A stretch of 64,000 nucleotides of DNA, from assembly GCF_001426545.1 (NCBI RefSeq), contig NZ_LMEZ01000006.1, forward strand, positions 292,220-356,219. The letters run 5' to 3'. The notes beneath the pieces are model-generated. The model saw only the letters and a program-made list of their open reading frames with translations, searched no databases and was not told the origin of the DNA. This document shows, one piece after another, positions 53,101-61,153 of the stretch (the stretch's first letter is position 1; each line of letters starts with the position of its first letter). A program made the translations under genes and the position numbers. This DNA comes from Mycobacterium sp. Root135. GTDB taxonomy: Bacteria; Actinomycetota; Actinomycetes; Mycobacteriales; Mycobacteriaceae.

Positions 53101-55638
53101 CGTCCGGCCGTCGTCGTCGTTGCGGCGTTGGGTGGCTAGCACCAGCGCCTTCTCGGTTCCCGCGGTCTCGAAGATCGACGCCGCCAGCACGGGATGCGGC
53201 CCCAGCTCCACGAAGTGGGTGTAGCCGTCGTCGAGCATTCGGCGTAGGGCGGGCTCGAAGAGCACCGTGGCGCGGGTGTTCTGCCACCAGTACGCGGCAC
53301 CGGCGGCGTACCCGTCGAGCCGCTCACCGGTGACCGTCGAGTACAGCGGAATCGTCGCCTGGCTGGAGGACAGCCCGTCGAAGGCGTCGAGGAGCTCGTC
53401 CTTCACCAGATCCATGTAGTGGGTGTGGTACGGAACCTTCACGGCGAGATGACGATTGAACACCTGGGCGTCGTCCAGCTGGCGGGCGACGTCGTCGAGC
53501 ACGTCGGCGTCGCCGGCGATGGTCACCGCCGACGGACTGTTGATCGCGGCGATCGACACCCGTCGGGTGAACTCGTCGAGGGTCTTCTCGTCGACGGTGG
53601 TCATGAGCGTTTCGGCGTCGAGGCCGACGGCGAGCATGCGGCCCATCCCGCTGGTACGCTGCTGAAGCTGGCTGCGGTGGTAGATCACCCGTACGGCGTC
53701 CTCGAAACTCAGTAGCCCGGCCAGATGATGGGCGGCCACCTCGCCGGCACTGTGTCCGACCACCGCGTCGGGGCGAATTCCGAAGTGCTCGAGCTGCGCA
53801 GCCAGTGCGACCTGGATGGCGAAGTTGGCGGGTTGCGCGAACTCCGTCTCCCCCATCCGCGTGCTGGCCTCGTCGCGCCGAAGTTCCTCCAGCAGTGACC
53901 AGTCCGCGTACCGGGACAACTCGCGGTCGGTGCGCTCCATGCTTTCGGTGAAGACGTCGAACACGCCGATCAGCCCGCGGCACATCCCCCACCACTGGGG
54001 ACCCATGCCGGTACAGACGAAGGCGAGCTTCGGCGCGGTGGGGTTCGTGCGTCCGGCGGAGATCTGGCCGCCGTCTGCGAGCGCTTGCAGCTGGTCGAGC
54101 GCGTCGGAGATTCCGTCGGCGATCAGGGTCTGGCGATGGTTGAGGTGCGCCCGTCGTTGTCCGAGGGTGTAGGCGAGGTCGGCCAGCGTGATCTCGGAAT
54201 GGTCGCGAACGTGGTCGGCCAACTGGCGGGCCGTCGCCACCAGCGCCTCCTCGCTGCGCGCGGAGATCGGAATCACCGTCAACGATGGTGTCGCAGAGGG
54301 CTGTTCGTCAGCGGCCACGGCGAGGACCGGCGGTTCGGCGAGCACGACGTGGGCGTTGGTGCCGCCGAATCCGAACGAGTTGACCCCGGCGAGGCGCCGC
54401 TTGCTCTCGGGGAAGGGACGGCCCGTCGTCGGAATGTCGATGCCCAGCTCGGCGAGGTCGAGACCTCCACTGGGAGTGTGGAAGTGCAGGTTGGCGGGGA
54501 CGAAGCCGTGCTTGAGCACCAACGCCGTCTTGATCAGGCCGGCCACCCCCGCACCCGCTTCGAGGTGTCCGATGTTGGTCTTGACCGACCCGATGAGCAG
54601 GGGTTCGGCCGCGGGTCGCCCCGAGGCGAGCGCGCTGGCCAGGGCGCGCATCTCGATGGGATCGCCGACTGGCGTTCCGGTTCCGTGCGCCTCGACGTAG
54701 CCGATCTCGGCGGGTTCGACGCCCGCCTTGTGCAGGGCGTCGACGATGGCGGCTTCCTGGGCCTCCTTGCGGGGCACGGTGATTCCGTCGGTGTGTCCGT
54801 CCTGCGACACCGCGGTGCCGAGAATCTGGGCGTAGACCTCGTCGCCGTCGTGCAGCGCCTGCGCGAGGGGTTTGATGACGACGACCGCGCCGCCCTCACC
54901 CCGTGCGTAGCCGTCGGCGGATTCGTCGAACGCCTTGCTGCGCCCGTCGGGGCTGAGGAACCCGCTCTTGGATTCGGCGATCGCGGTGTTGGGTCCCAGC
55001 ATGACGTTCACGCCACCGGCGAGGGCAAGGTCGCATTCGCCGTTCCAGATGGCTTGCGCCGCCAGGTGAACCGCGACGAGTGAACTCGAACAGGCGGTGT
55101 CGATCGTCATGCTCGGCCCGCGGAAGTCGAAGGCGAACGAGATTCGGTTCGCCAACATCGTCATCATCATTCCGGTGGACGAGTGGGTCTTGAACCGGTA
55201 GCGACTGGTGCGACCCTGGTTCTGCAGGAGTTGGTAGTCCAGCGTGAAGCCGCCGATGAAGACGCCGACCTGGGCGCCCGCCAGCGAGTCGGCGGGGATG
55301 CCGCCGTCCTCCAGCGCCTCCCAGGTGGCCTGCAACAGGAGGCGCTGCTGCGGGTCGAGCAGGTGGGCTTCTCGCGGCGAGATGCCGAAGAACTGCGGGT
55401 CGAACTGGTCGACCTGGTCGAGGAAACCGCCCCGGCGGGTGACCATTTTGCCGACCTTGCCCGGATGGGGGTCGTGGAAGCGGGCGGCGTTCCAGCGCGA
55501 TTCGGGCACGACGCGCGTGGCGTCGGTGCCGCTGCACAGCAGGTCCCAGTAACTCTCCGGGGAGTCGACGTCACCGGGCAGGCGGCATCCGATTCCGACG
55601 ATCGCCAAGGGTTCGTGACCGCGTCGTTCAGTCAGCAT
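50113..55638 (-). CDS. Type I polyketide synthase, KS-AT-DH-KR-ACP
   Basis: 1841 residues, one complete module. KS: Cys183 in DTACSSS, His318 in EAHGTGT, His358 in KTNIGH. AT: Ser630 in GHSAGE, with YHTH (737-740) at the usual extender-specificity site. DH: His933 in ADHRVQGSVVVPG and Asp1095 in HPALVDGAFQ, both intact. KR: TGGVGALG (1431-1438) and Tyr1588 in GQGNYAAANAF. ACP: Ser1749 in GLDS. No ER or thioesterase. Length and order match iterative bacterial aromatic synthases (6-methylsalicylate type) as well as single-module mycobacterial lipid PKSs. The neighbouring halogenase-like enzyme favours a small, possibly aromatic, product, but this is inference. Confidence 0.93.
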   Translation of the reverse strand: MLTERRGHEPLAIVGIGCRLPGDVDSPESYWDLLCSGTDATRVVPESRWNAARFHDPHPGKVGKMVTRRGGFLDQVDQFDPQFFGISPREAHLLDPQQRLLLQATWEALEDGGIPADSLAGAQVGVFIGGFTLDYQLLQNQGRTSRYRFKTHSSTGMMMTMLANRISFAFDFRGPSMTIDTACSSSLVAVHLAAQAIWNGECDLALAGGVNVMLGPNTAIAESKSGFLSPDGRSKAFDESADGYARGEGGAVVVIKPLAQALHDGDEVYAQILGTAVSQDGHTDGITVPRKEAQEAAIVDALHKAGVEPAEIGYVEAHGTGTPVGDPIEMRALASALASGRPAAEPLLIGSVKTNIGHLEAGAGVAGLIKTALVLKHGFVPANLHFHTPSGGLDLAELGIDIPTTGRPFPESKRRLAGVNSFGFGGTNAHVVLAEPPVLAVAADEQPSATPSLTVIPISARSEEALVATARQLADHVRDHSEITLADLAYTLGQRRAHLNHRQTLIADGISDALDQLQALADGGQISAGRTNPTAPKLAFVCTGMGPQWWGMCRGLIGVFDVFTESMERTDRELSRYADWSLLEELRRDEASTRMGETEFAQPANFAIQVALAAQLEHFGIRPDAVVGHSAGEVAAHHLAGLLSFEDAVRVIYHRSQLQQRTSGMGRMLAVGLDAETLMTTVDEKTLDEFTRRVSIAAINSPSAVTIAGDADVLDDVARQLDDAQVFNRHLAVKVPYHTHYMDLVKDELLDAFDGLSSSQATIPLYSTVTGERLDGYAAGAAYWWQNTRATVLFEPALRRMLDDGYTHFVELGPHPVLAASIFETAGTEKALVLATQRRNDDDGRTLLNCLGALHCNGHDVTWNAVQPKGSAHRVKLPSYPWQNKRYWNETPEASEDLHFDPVHPLLGQPVSGVRPSWEAELSASHFPFLADHRVQGSVVVPGAVYVEMALAAAKEHYGTDLAVDDLELLRAVILDETCDPIMRTTLNEDTGTVEFAAFTATPDGEVKWTITATAALRALPTAPGRHDVRGDEVIATSGDEFYARTEGLGFGYGEAFRPVTEIVGGADWSVARLAVPEPIADQLDAYRFHPALVDGAFQTLFGTMLLGQDAPSDPFLPSRIRHSAVYAPPEAKMSVDVQVVSATTERIEADITVRNQLGEALAVFDGFTVESLTSSSRMSPERIDKGLYEIHWVAKDDTPVGSAVEDQSWLVLVDERGVGNAVAETLRGRGHRVRTVAHGRVAELTEVDGGYVVNPQRAEQVSQLVAAHLDREAELAGVVDCWPVDVVADPGDPSTADANLHVGVFTVMRLVKALAVHDTVAPRLYLVTANAQAAPGTASCVADRAAVWGLGRVIGHHEFAERWGGLVDVDDADDVAETASRVVDYVLAQDPEDQIAVRGGDVLVPRIRVSQSLTKAFPTTLTPDATYVVTGGVGALGRTVATYLAERGARHIVLLSRSAVPPRNTWSTLAEDDPHFSTVDAIRAVERLGARVSTASVDVTDVGQLQEWLADHVREGGRPVRGIIHAAGTVHDQLLMNMSEDDFAKVLAPKMIGTRALHDTFKDHDLEFFVMFGSAGSAIASPGQGNYAAANAFLDAFAHSRQAQGLPALTIGWGPWSVGMVEELHLEKVYAHRGIELITPSAGARILDRLINQKTPQVIAITADWGRARQVGFSAGLPKMFAELEATEVPLGEGDSNSSMLDLLAGLPEPERLGVVTDQLRRTVAGVFDCAVDDIEPDDILDDVGLDSMMAMDFRIRINTTFAIDLPVLEILRGVSVDSLAVRVLAEVDSLHGGDTAIAEEPTEQPDDEVDGLLDALSEDDLRRLLLELEDESAEQEPGR

Positions 55639-55753
55639 GTCGTGTCCTTTGCCCCCACCATCTGTGTTGAATCACGAAAGGTTGCCCTGCCGCTCGCGCG
55701 GGACAGGGCTCTTCATATCTTCGTATTGACGGCCGCGTCGGATTGGGCCGACG

Positions 55754-57532
55754 TCAGGTCAGTTCGAGCGAGTTGGTCAGAACCCATTCGGAGCTGATCG
55801 GGTTGGTGTTCTGCTCGGTGCGGTAGACCGACCGGAGCTCACGAAGGAGCGGATCGCGCTGCCAGGCCTGGACCTGCCGCATGACGTCGTCGTCGGCGAA
55901 GACCTTCGCCTTCTCCGCCAGGACGATGTCGACCAACTGCCCCGCCAGTTGGCGCAGCAACCGGTCGTTGGCGTCGAACCGTTCGGAGAACCTCGGGGAG
56001 ACTCCCATCATCGCCCTGTGCAGGGTCTCCATGAAGTTCAGCGGTACGTACAGGTCGAAGAACTGGGCCGAGGCGACGTTGCCCTCCACCGACGCCCACT
56101 CGCGGAAGAACCGCTGAACCCGATTGCTGAGTTCGATCAAGCCCTCGAGGTACGGCACGACCTCGGGGTCGTCGGCCACGGTGACGAATCGACCGTTGGC
56201 GTAGAGGAAGCCCACGAAGCCCCAGTAGAACGCGATGTCCCAGACCACCTTGGCGGCCATCACGTTCGGCGTCCCCATCAGGGTGTACTGATCCCGGTAG
56301 ATGGCGAGCCACATCTCGGTGAGCGACCGGAACAGCGAGTCGTCGATGGCCGATCGGGCCACCACGTCCTCGCCGTCGAGCTCGCGGGTGACCATGTCGG
56401 TGATGAGCCCGTTGCCGATGGCGACCAGGTCCAGGCCCGAGGAGTACAACGGGTCGAGGAAGATCCCGGCGTCACCGGTGATGGCCCATCGGTCGCGGCC
56501 GTCGAAGATCTTCGTCACGCCATGGCTGTACTTCTTCATGACGCGGAAGTCCATGATCACGTCGTCGTGCTTGGCGATCTCCGCCGCGCATTGCGGCTCG
56601 TGCTCTCGCAGCCACGCACGGGCCTTGTCCAGGCTGTTGAAGCCGTCGAAGGCGTGAAAGGCGGGGTCGGCGACGATCCCGACGCTGGTTGCACCCGAGG
56701 CGAGCCTGATCAACCAGACCCAATACCCCTCGCCCATGAGGTGATTGGTGGACATCGACCGGTCGCCCTCCACCAGGCGCGACTGCCACAGTGGGTCGTC
56801 GCTCCAGTTGCCGAGGTCGATCTCGGCCGCGACCCGGAACCACACGGCGTTGCAGTGATGTTCGTTGGGGAGCCTCAGGTCGAGCTGGCGGGGCAGTTTG
56901 CGCGTGCGCCCGGACGCGTCGACGACCCAGCGCGCCGTGGTGTCGGCCACTGCGTCACCGTTCTGCGTGGTGATCGTGTGCGGACGGCCGTCGGTGCCGA
57001 ACTCCACCGAGCGGACCCGACTCTTGGAGAACTCGACACCCGCGGCGGTGCACCGGTCGGTGAGCTCGTTCTCGAGCCGACCCCGGTCGATTTGATAGGT
57101 GGGTTGCGGCACGAACCTCGAACTGCCGACTTCCATCCGCTGGGTGATGTCGGTGTTTCCGTCGTGGGAGAAGAACATGCGCAGACCCATCTTGCGGATC
57201 TGCGAGCTCGACAGGTGGTCGGCCAGACCGAGGCGTTCCCCGAGATACAGCGCGGAGACCTCGACGGTCGACTCGCCGACGGTGTGGGTGATCTCGGGGA
57301 CCGGACGCGACGTCGGTTCGATGATCACGATTCGCGTCGCGGGGCGGGCGCGACGAATCTCCAGCGCCAGGGTCAGCGCGGCGATGCCACCTCCGATGAC
57401 GGCGACGTCATGGTCGGCGGCCCTCTCGGCTGGGGCGCCGCGCTTGAGGGCGGTGTCCGACTCCGCCAACTGTGTCCTGATTCGTCGCGCCAATGCGGCC
57501 CGGGTCTCGGCGTTCAGCTGTGACACGTCCAT
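55754..57532 (-). CDS. FAD-dependent halogenase-like monooxygenase
   Basis: 592 residues. FAD loop VIGGGIAALTLAL (about 45-57), GES (86-88), a lysine in RKMGLRMFF (Lys114) at the position used by phenolic halogenases, and WVWLI (271-275) matching the halogenase WxWxI motif, though the following Pro is Arg. GDAGIFLDPLYSSGLDL (353-369) matches the GDAxxFxDPxxSSG of the family. It is divided from the PKS by 115 bp on the same strand. It could chlorinate a PKS-bound or free product, or act as a plain hydroxylase; the WxWxIP deviation leaves this open. Confidence 0.85.
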   Translation of the reverse strand: MDVSQLNAETRAALARRIRTQLAESDTALKRGAPAERAADHDVAVIGGGIAALTLALEIRRARPATRIVIIEPTSRPVPEITHTVGESTVEVSALYLGERLGLADHLSSSQIRKMGLRMFFSHDGNTDITQRMEVGSSRFVPQPTYQIDRGRLENELTDRCTAAGVEFSKSRVRSVEFGTDGRPHTITTQNGDAVADTTARWVVDASGRTRKLPRQLDLRLPNEHHCNAVWFRVAAEIDLGNWSDDPLWQSRLVEGDRSMSTNHLMGEGYWVWLIRLASGATSVGIVADPAFHAFDGFNSLDKARAWLREHEPQCAAEIAKHDDVIMDFRVMKKYSHGVTKIFDGRDRWAITGDAGIFLDPLYSSGLDLVAIGNGLITDMVTRELDGEDVVARSAIDDSLFRSLTEMWLAIYRDQYTLMGTPNVMAAKVVWDIAFYWGFVGFLYANGRFVTVADDPEVVPYLEGLIELSNRVQRFFREWASVEGNVASAQFFDLYVPLNFMETLHRAMMGVSPRFSERFDANDRLLRQLAGQLVDIVLAEKAKVFADDDVMRQVQAWQRDPLLRELRSVYRTEQNTNPISSEWVLTNSLELT

Positions 57533-57761
57533 GCATTCCCCTTCCTCGGTCGACGAGGATTCCCAGTTGGGCCGACGTTATCGGACCGGGAGGCCTCGGC
57601 TGGTGCGAACGGACGCCCGATACGTTTGCGGAGCCTCTCCCGCGATGGGTGGGCCGGGCGTTGATCTTGCTGCGTGGCGGTGGCGCCGCGGGCTACGCGC
57701 CCCTGCCTGGGGGCTTGCCTGACAGCGGCGACCGTCAGCGTTTCGTCACAACGAGGCGCCG

Positions 57762-59021
57762 TCACGGGGCCACCGTCGCCGGCTCCGCCACGACGCGGTG
57801 CCTGCCGTAGACGTATTCGAAGATGGGCGAGGCCATCAGGGTGGTGACGATGGCGACCAGCACCAGGATGGTGAACAGCGTGGGGCTGATGATGCCGGCC
57901 TCCAGCCCGATGTTGAGCAGGATCAGTCCGATCAGGCCGCGCGCGTTCATCAACGCGCCCAGCGCGACGGCCTCGCGCATCGGCACCTTCTTGACGCGCG
58001 CCGCGACCGTGCACGCGATGCCCTTGCCTGCGATCGCGACGAGCACCAGGCCCAGCGTCACCGCCCACAGCGTCGGCGTGTTCACCAATCCGATCTGGGT
58101 GTTCAGCCCGGAGTAGACGAAGAACATGGGCAGCAGGAACGTGGTGACGAGCGGTTCCAGCCGAGACGTCAGGTGCCGTTCGAAGAAGCCGGACGGCATC
58201 GCGACGCCAAGGATGAATGCGCCGAAGATGGCGTAGATGCCGATGACGTCGGTGAACCACGCGCAGGCCATCAGCAGGATCAGCACGACGCTGAGCATGG
58301 GTGGGGTGACGGTGCCGTGGCGTTCTGCCATCGGACCGAGCACACGTAGCGCCCGCCGGCCGATCGTCATGACCACCACGGTGTAGAGCACGCCGCCACC
58401 GATGGCGATGACGGCCATCATCGGGTCGTCCCTGTTCATGGCGAGCACGACGGCCAGGATGCACCAGGAGACGGCGTCGTCGGTGGCGCCGCAGGCCAGG
58501 GCCAGCGTGCCCAACGACGTTCCCGACAGCCCCTTTTCGAAGATGATGCGGGCCAGCATCGGGAAGGCGGTGATCGCGATCGCCGCGCCGAGGAACAGCA
58601 TCGCCATCACCGGGGTGACGCCGTCTTCGAAGTAGTCCCCGGCGCTCAGCAGCGGCACGGCGACCAGCGCGCCCAGTGCCAGCGGCGCCAGGATGCCGGC
58701 CGCCGACACCGCCACCGCCGTCCCGGCTCGGTGCTTGATCAGTTCGACGTCGAAGTTGAGCCCGATGAGAAACATGTAGAGAACCAGCCCAATTTGGGCG
58801 ACCGTGTAGAGCACCACGTTGGAGGGTCCCGGCGGAAACAGCGCCTGCTGTACGCCGGGGGCGATCTCGCCGAGGAGCGAGGGTCCGAGGACGACGCCGG
58901 CGATCATCTCGCCGACGACCTGCGGCTGTCCGACGCGCTTGGCGATGATCCCCACCACGCGGCACGTCGCGAGGATCACGGCCAGCTCCAGGAAGAAGTG
59001 GATCGCAGTACCTGCGGGCAT
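57762..59021 (-). CDS. CPA2 (Kef-type) cation/proton antiporter
   Basis: 419 residues with about twelve helices and no regulatory RCK domain. The family core is visible: VGQPQVVGEMIAGVVLGPSLLG, then ALACGATDDAVSWCILAV with the central DD of the antiporter site, and MNARGLIGLILLNIGL near the end. It moves Na+ or K+ against protons. Antiporters are often found in clusters that make ionophores or membrane-active polyketides, so a self-protection role is possible. It is the upstream neighbour of the halogenase on the same strand, with a 229-bp gap between them. Confidence 0.9.
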   Translation of the reverse strand: MPAGTAIHFFLELAVILATCRVVGIIAKRVGQPQVVGEMIAGVVLGPSLLGEIAPGVQQALFPPGPSNVVLYTVAQIGLVLYMFLIGLNFDVELIKHRAGTAVAVSAAGILAPLALGALVAVPLLSAGDYFEDGVTPVMAMLFLGAAIAITAFPMLARIIFEKGLSGTSLGTLALACGATDDAVSWCILAVVLAMNRDDPMMAVIAIGGGVLYTVVVMTIGRRALRVLGPMAERHGTVTPPMLSVVLILLMACAWFTDVIGIYAIFGAFILGVAMPSGFFERHLTSRLEPLVTTFLLPMFFVYSGLNTQIGLVNTPTLWAVTLGLVLVAIAGKGIACTVAARVKKVPMREAVALGALMNARGLIGLILLNIGLEAGIISPTLFTILVLVAIVTTLMASPIFEYVYGRHRVVAEPATVAP

Positions 59022-59079
59022 GTCTGCTATTCGACCACGGGCGCCCTTCGGATGGGTTTGGGATTCAGCGCGGTCGGCG

Positions 59080-60072
59080 TCACCCCCACGGCGTGCCGTC
59101 GAGCCGCGTCACGACGTCGCCCAAGGGGCGCCGTGGCGTCGCCGGCAACGGGTCGGCGTTGACGGGCGGCCACCCGACGCGCACCAACATTTGGGGATGT
59201 TCGCCGTCGTCGAAGGCATCCGCCCGAATGGCGTTGCGCGTCTCGCTGAATTCCAACACCTCGGTGACGGAGCAGCTCGCCATGCCCAGCGACGTCGCCG
59301 TCAGGAGCACCACGCTGGTGGCCTCACCCGCCCGGAGTCGGCTCAGGTCGTCGTCGTCCACGGTGCCGAGGGCCAGCAACACGCCGTGATCGTCGGCGGG
59401 TTCCGCGCCGGTGGGTTGGGACAGCGTCGGGCCGGCGAACAGGCGGCTGGGCACCGGTGACCGCGAATTGGATTGCGGTGTGTTGCGCGCAGGCACTCCT
59501 GCGGTGGATCGGTGGCGGCCGCTCCATACCGTCAGCTCGCCGAGGTAGTCGGGATCGGTGGCATGGCGCCAGACCGCCTGCGCAATCGCGGCCCGCAGTT
59601 CCGTCGACGGGTCGACGCGTCGCATGACGATGCCCATCCTGGCGGCTCTCATCCCCATCGTCGCCACGTCGGCGTGTGCAACTGGCCAGCTACTGAAGTA
59701 CCGACGGTCGGTGCGGCGCCGCGGAATCGCAGCCGCGAGCGCGACGTCCACCTCGCCGACGGAAACGGGCTGCAGCTCGATCGACGCCACGTGCGCGGGG
59801 TCGGCCGGATCGGGAAACCGGTGGACCTTGCCAGCCCAGCCCAGCGCGGCAAGGGCGACGACGCAGTGGTTGAGCGTTGCACCGCAGCTCACCATCGAGT
59901 CCCGACCATCGGGATCGGCATGGACGAGCTGCCTGGTGGGGTCGGAGTACAGGTGCAGACTCGTCGCGCCGACCTTCCAGCGCCACGGCTGGACGTTGTG
60001 CACCGACGGCGCACGTATCGCCAACGACAGGGCCGCATCAAGGGTCACGCGATCCGGGAAGTGCGTGTTCAT
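59080..60072 (-). CDS. Acg-like nitroreductase-family protein
   Basis: 330 residues. The early LSLAIRAPSVHNVQPWRWKV segment, the RRRTDRRYF motif and the late LLTATSLGMASCSVTEVLE fit the Acg (Rv2032) family, a nitroreductase relative that binds FMN as a monomer and belongs to the dormancy regulon in M. tuberculosis. The ATG at 60072 lies 8 bp after the universal stress protein stop, so the two are co-transcribed. Its place beside devSR supports DevR control. Confidence 0.85.
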   Translation of the reverse strand: MNTHFPDRVTLDAALSLAIRAPSVHNVQPWRWKVGATSLHLYSDPTRQLVHADPDGRDSMVSCGATLNHCVVALAALGWAGKVHRFPDPADPAHVASIELQPVSVGEVDVALAAAIPRRRTDRRYFSSWPVAHADVATMGMRAARMGIVMRRVDPSTELRAAIAQAVWRHATDPDYLGELTVWSGRHRSTAGVPARNTPQSNSRSPVPSRLFAGPTLSQPTGAEPADDHGVLLALGTVDDDDLSRLRAGEATSVVLLTATSLGMASCSVTEVLEFSETRNAIRADAFDDGEHPQMLVRVGWPPVNADPLPATPRRPLGDVVTRLDGTPWG

Positions 60073-60079
60073 TTCACCG

Positions 60080-60988
60080 TCACTCGACCTCTGAATCGAA
60101 GGGACACACGACCACCGGGACGCTGCAGTGGTGCAGCAGGTTGAGGCTCGTCGAGCCGAGGATCCGCTGACCGTGGGAACCCCCGTGGCGTCGCCCCACC
60201 ACCACGAGTTGAGCGAATTTCGCGTGGATGTGCAGGGCGTGACTTGCCTTGGCGGACTCGCCAATGCGCGTGACGTCCACCCGCGCGTGGCGTTGGTGCC
60301 ACGGCTCGATGAGCTCGTTGAGCCGCCGCCACTGCTCCTTGGTGTTCGCGTCCCAGTCAACCGTCATCGGGCGGTGCTTGTCGGCGAAGCCCTTCAGAGA
60401 CCAGGAATGGACGACCCACAACGGGGCGTCGAGCCGATCGGCGAGTTCGAATGCCAGCCCAAGCGCGCCGCCGTCGCGTCCCGACCCGTCGACGCCAACC
60501 AGGATCGGCCGACGGGACGGCATGACCGCCTCTCCCCGCCACGCCACCACCGGGCATCTGGCCCCAGCCAGGGTGGCCAACGTGGTCGACCCGAGGAGTA
60601 GCGCGCCCACCGCGCTGACGTCGTCGCAGCCCAACACCAGAAGCGTCGCCGACTGACTCGCCGCGGCGAGCGCGTCGTCCGCCGACGCGGCGAGCGACTC
60701 GGTCGTCACCGGGAGCTCGGGGTGATCGGCGTGGACTGCCTCCAGCGCGGCCGCGAGGTACCGATCGGCCCACTCGTGGTGGTCGGCCATGGCTGCCGCA
60801 CGTGCCGCCATGGCAAGCTCCGATGGGTTGTGTCCCAAATACGGTGTGGCCGTGACGATGTGCAACGCCACCTCGAGGCGACCGGCGAGCGCACCTGCCC
60901 AACGGGCGGCACCCACCGCACCGAGGGAGCCGTCGACCCCCACGACGATTGAGTTCCCGGGAACGTGTGTGCTGCCGGTGTCGTCCAT
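60080..60988 (-). CDS. Tandem-domain universal stress protein
   Basis: 302 residues with two Usp domains. Domain 1 starts SIVVGVDGSLGAVGAARWA and ends GSTTLATLAGARCPVVAW; domain 2 starts PILVGVDGSGRDGGALGLAFE and has VVVGRRHGGSHGQRILGSTSLNLLHH (split across the ATP site). The GxxGxxxxxx(S/T) nucleotide loop is kept in domain 2. Two-domain Usps of this length are dormancy-induced in M. tuberculosis. It is divergent from devS. Confidence 0.9.
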   Translation of the reverse strand: MDDTGSTHVPGNSIVVGVDGSLGAVGAARWAGALAGRLEVALHIVTATPYLGHNPSELAMAARAAAMADHHEWADRYLAAALEAVHADHPELPVTTESLAASADDALAAASQSATLLVLGCDDVSAVGALLLGSTTLATLAGARCPVVAWRGEAVMPSRRPILVGVDGSGRDGGALGLAFELADRLDAPLWVVHSWSLKGFADKHRPMTVDWDANTKEQWRRLNELIEPWHQRHARVDVTRIGESAKASHALHIHAKFAQLVVVGRRHGGSHGQRILGSTSLNLLHHCSVPVVVCPFDSEVE

Positions 60989-61153
60989 CGTGCTCCAATG
61001 CGCTTCGGGCGGCCGTCGTCCACCTACCCGTCAATTCGACCAAATGCACCGACGGTCGCGGTAGGGCCGAATTCCCCTGGTCGTAGAGCCGTTCGCCCAC
61101 GCCACGTTAGGCTTGTCGGGTCTCCCCAGTTCTGGAGGACGGAGGGCGGGCAC

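Noticed and set aside
50092..53139. Long open frame of 1015 codons on the plus strand inside the PKS gene
   Set aside because: It is exactly antisense to a PKS with intact motifs; long antisense frames are expected at this GC content, and the translation is rich in Arg/Asp/Val/Gly without any domain.
50113..55638. Enediyne-type PKS
   Set aside because: Enediyne synthases have a different domain order (KS-AT-ACP-KR-DH) and a C-terminal transferase domain; here the ACP is last and no such domain exists.
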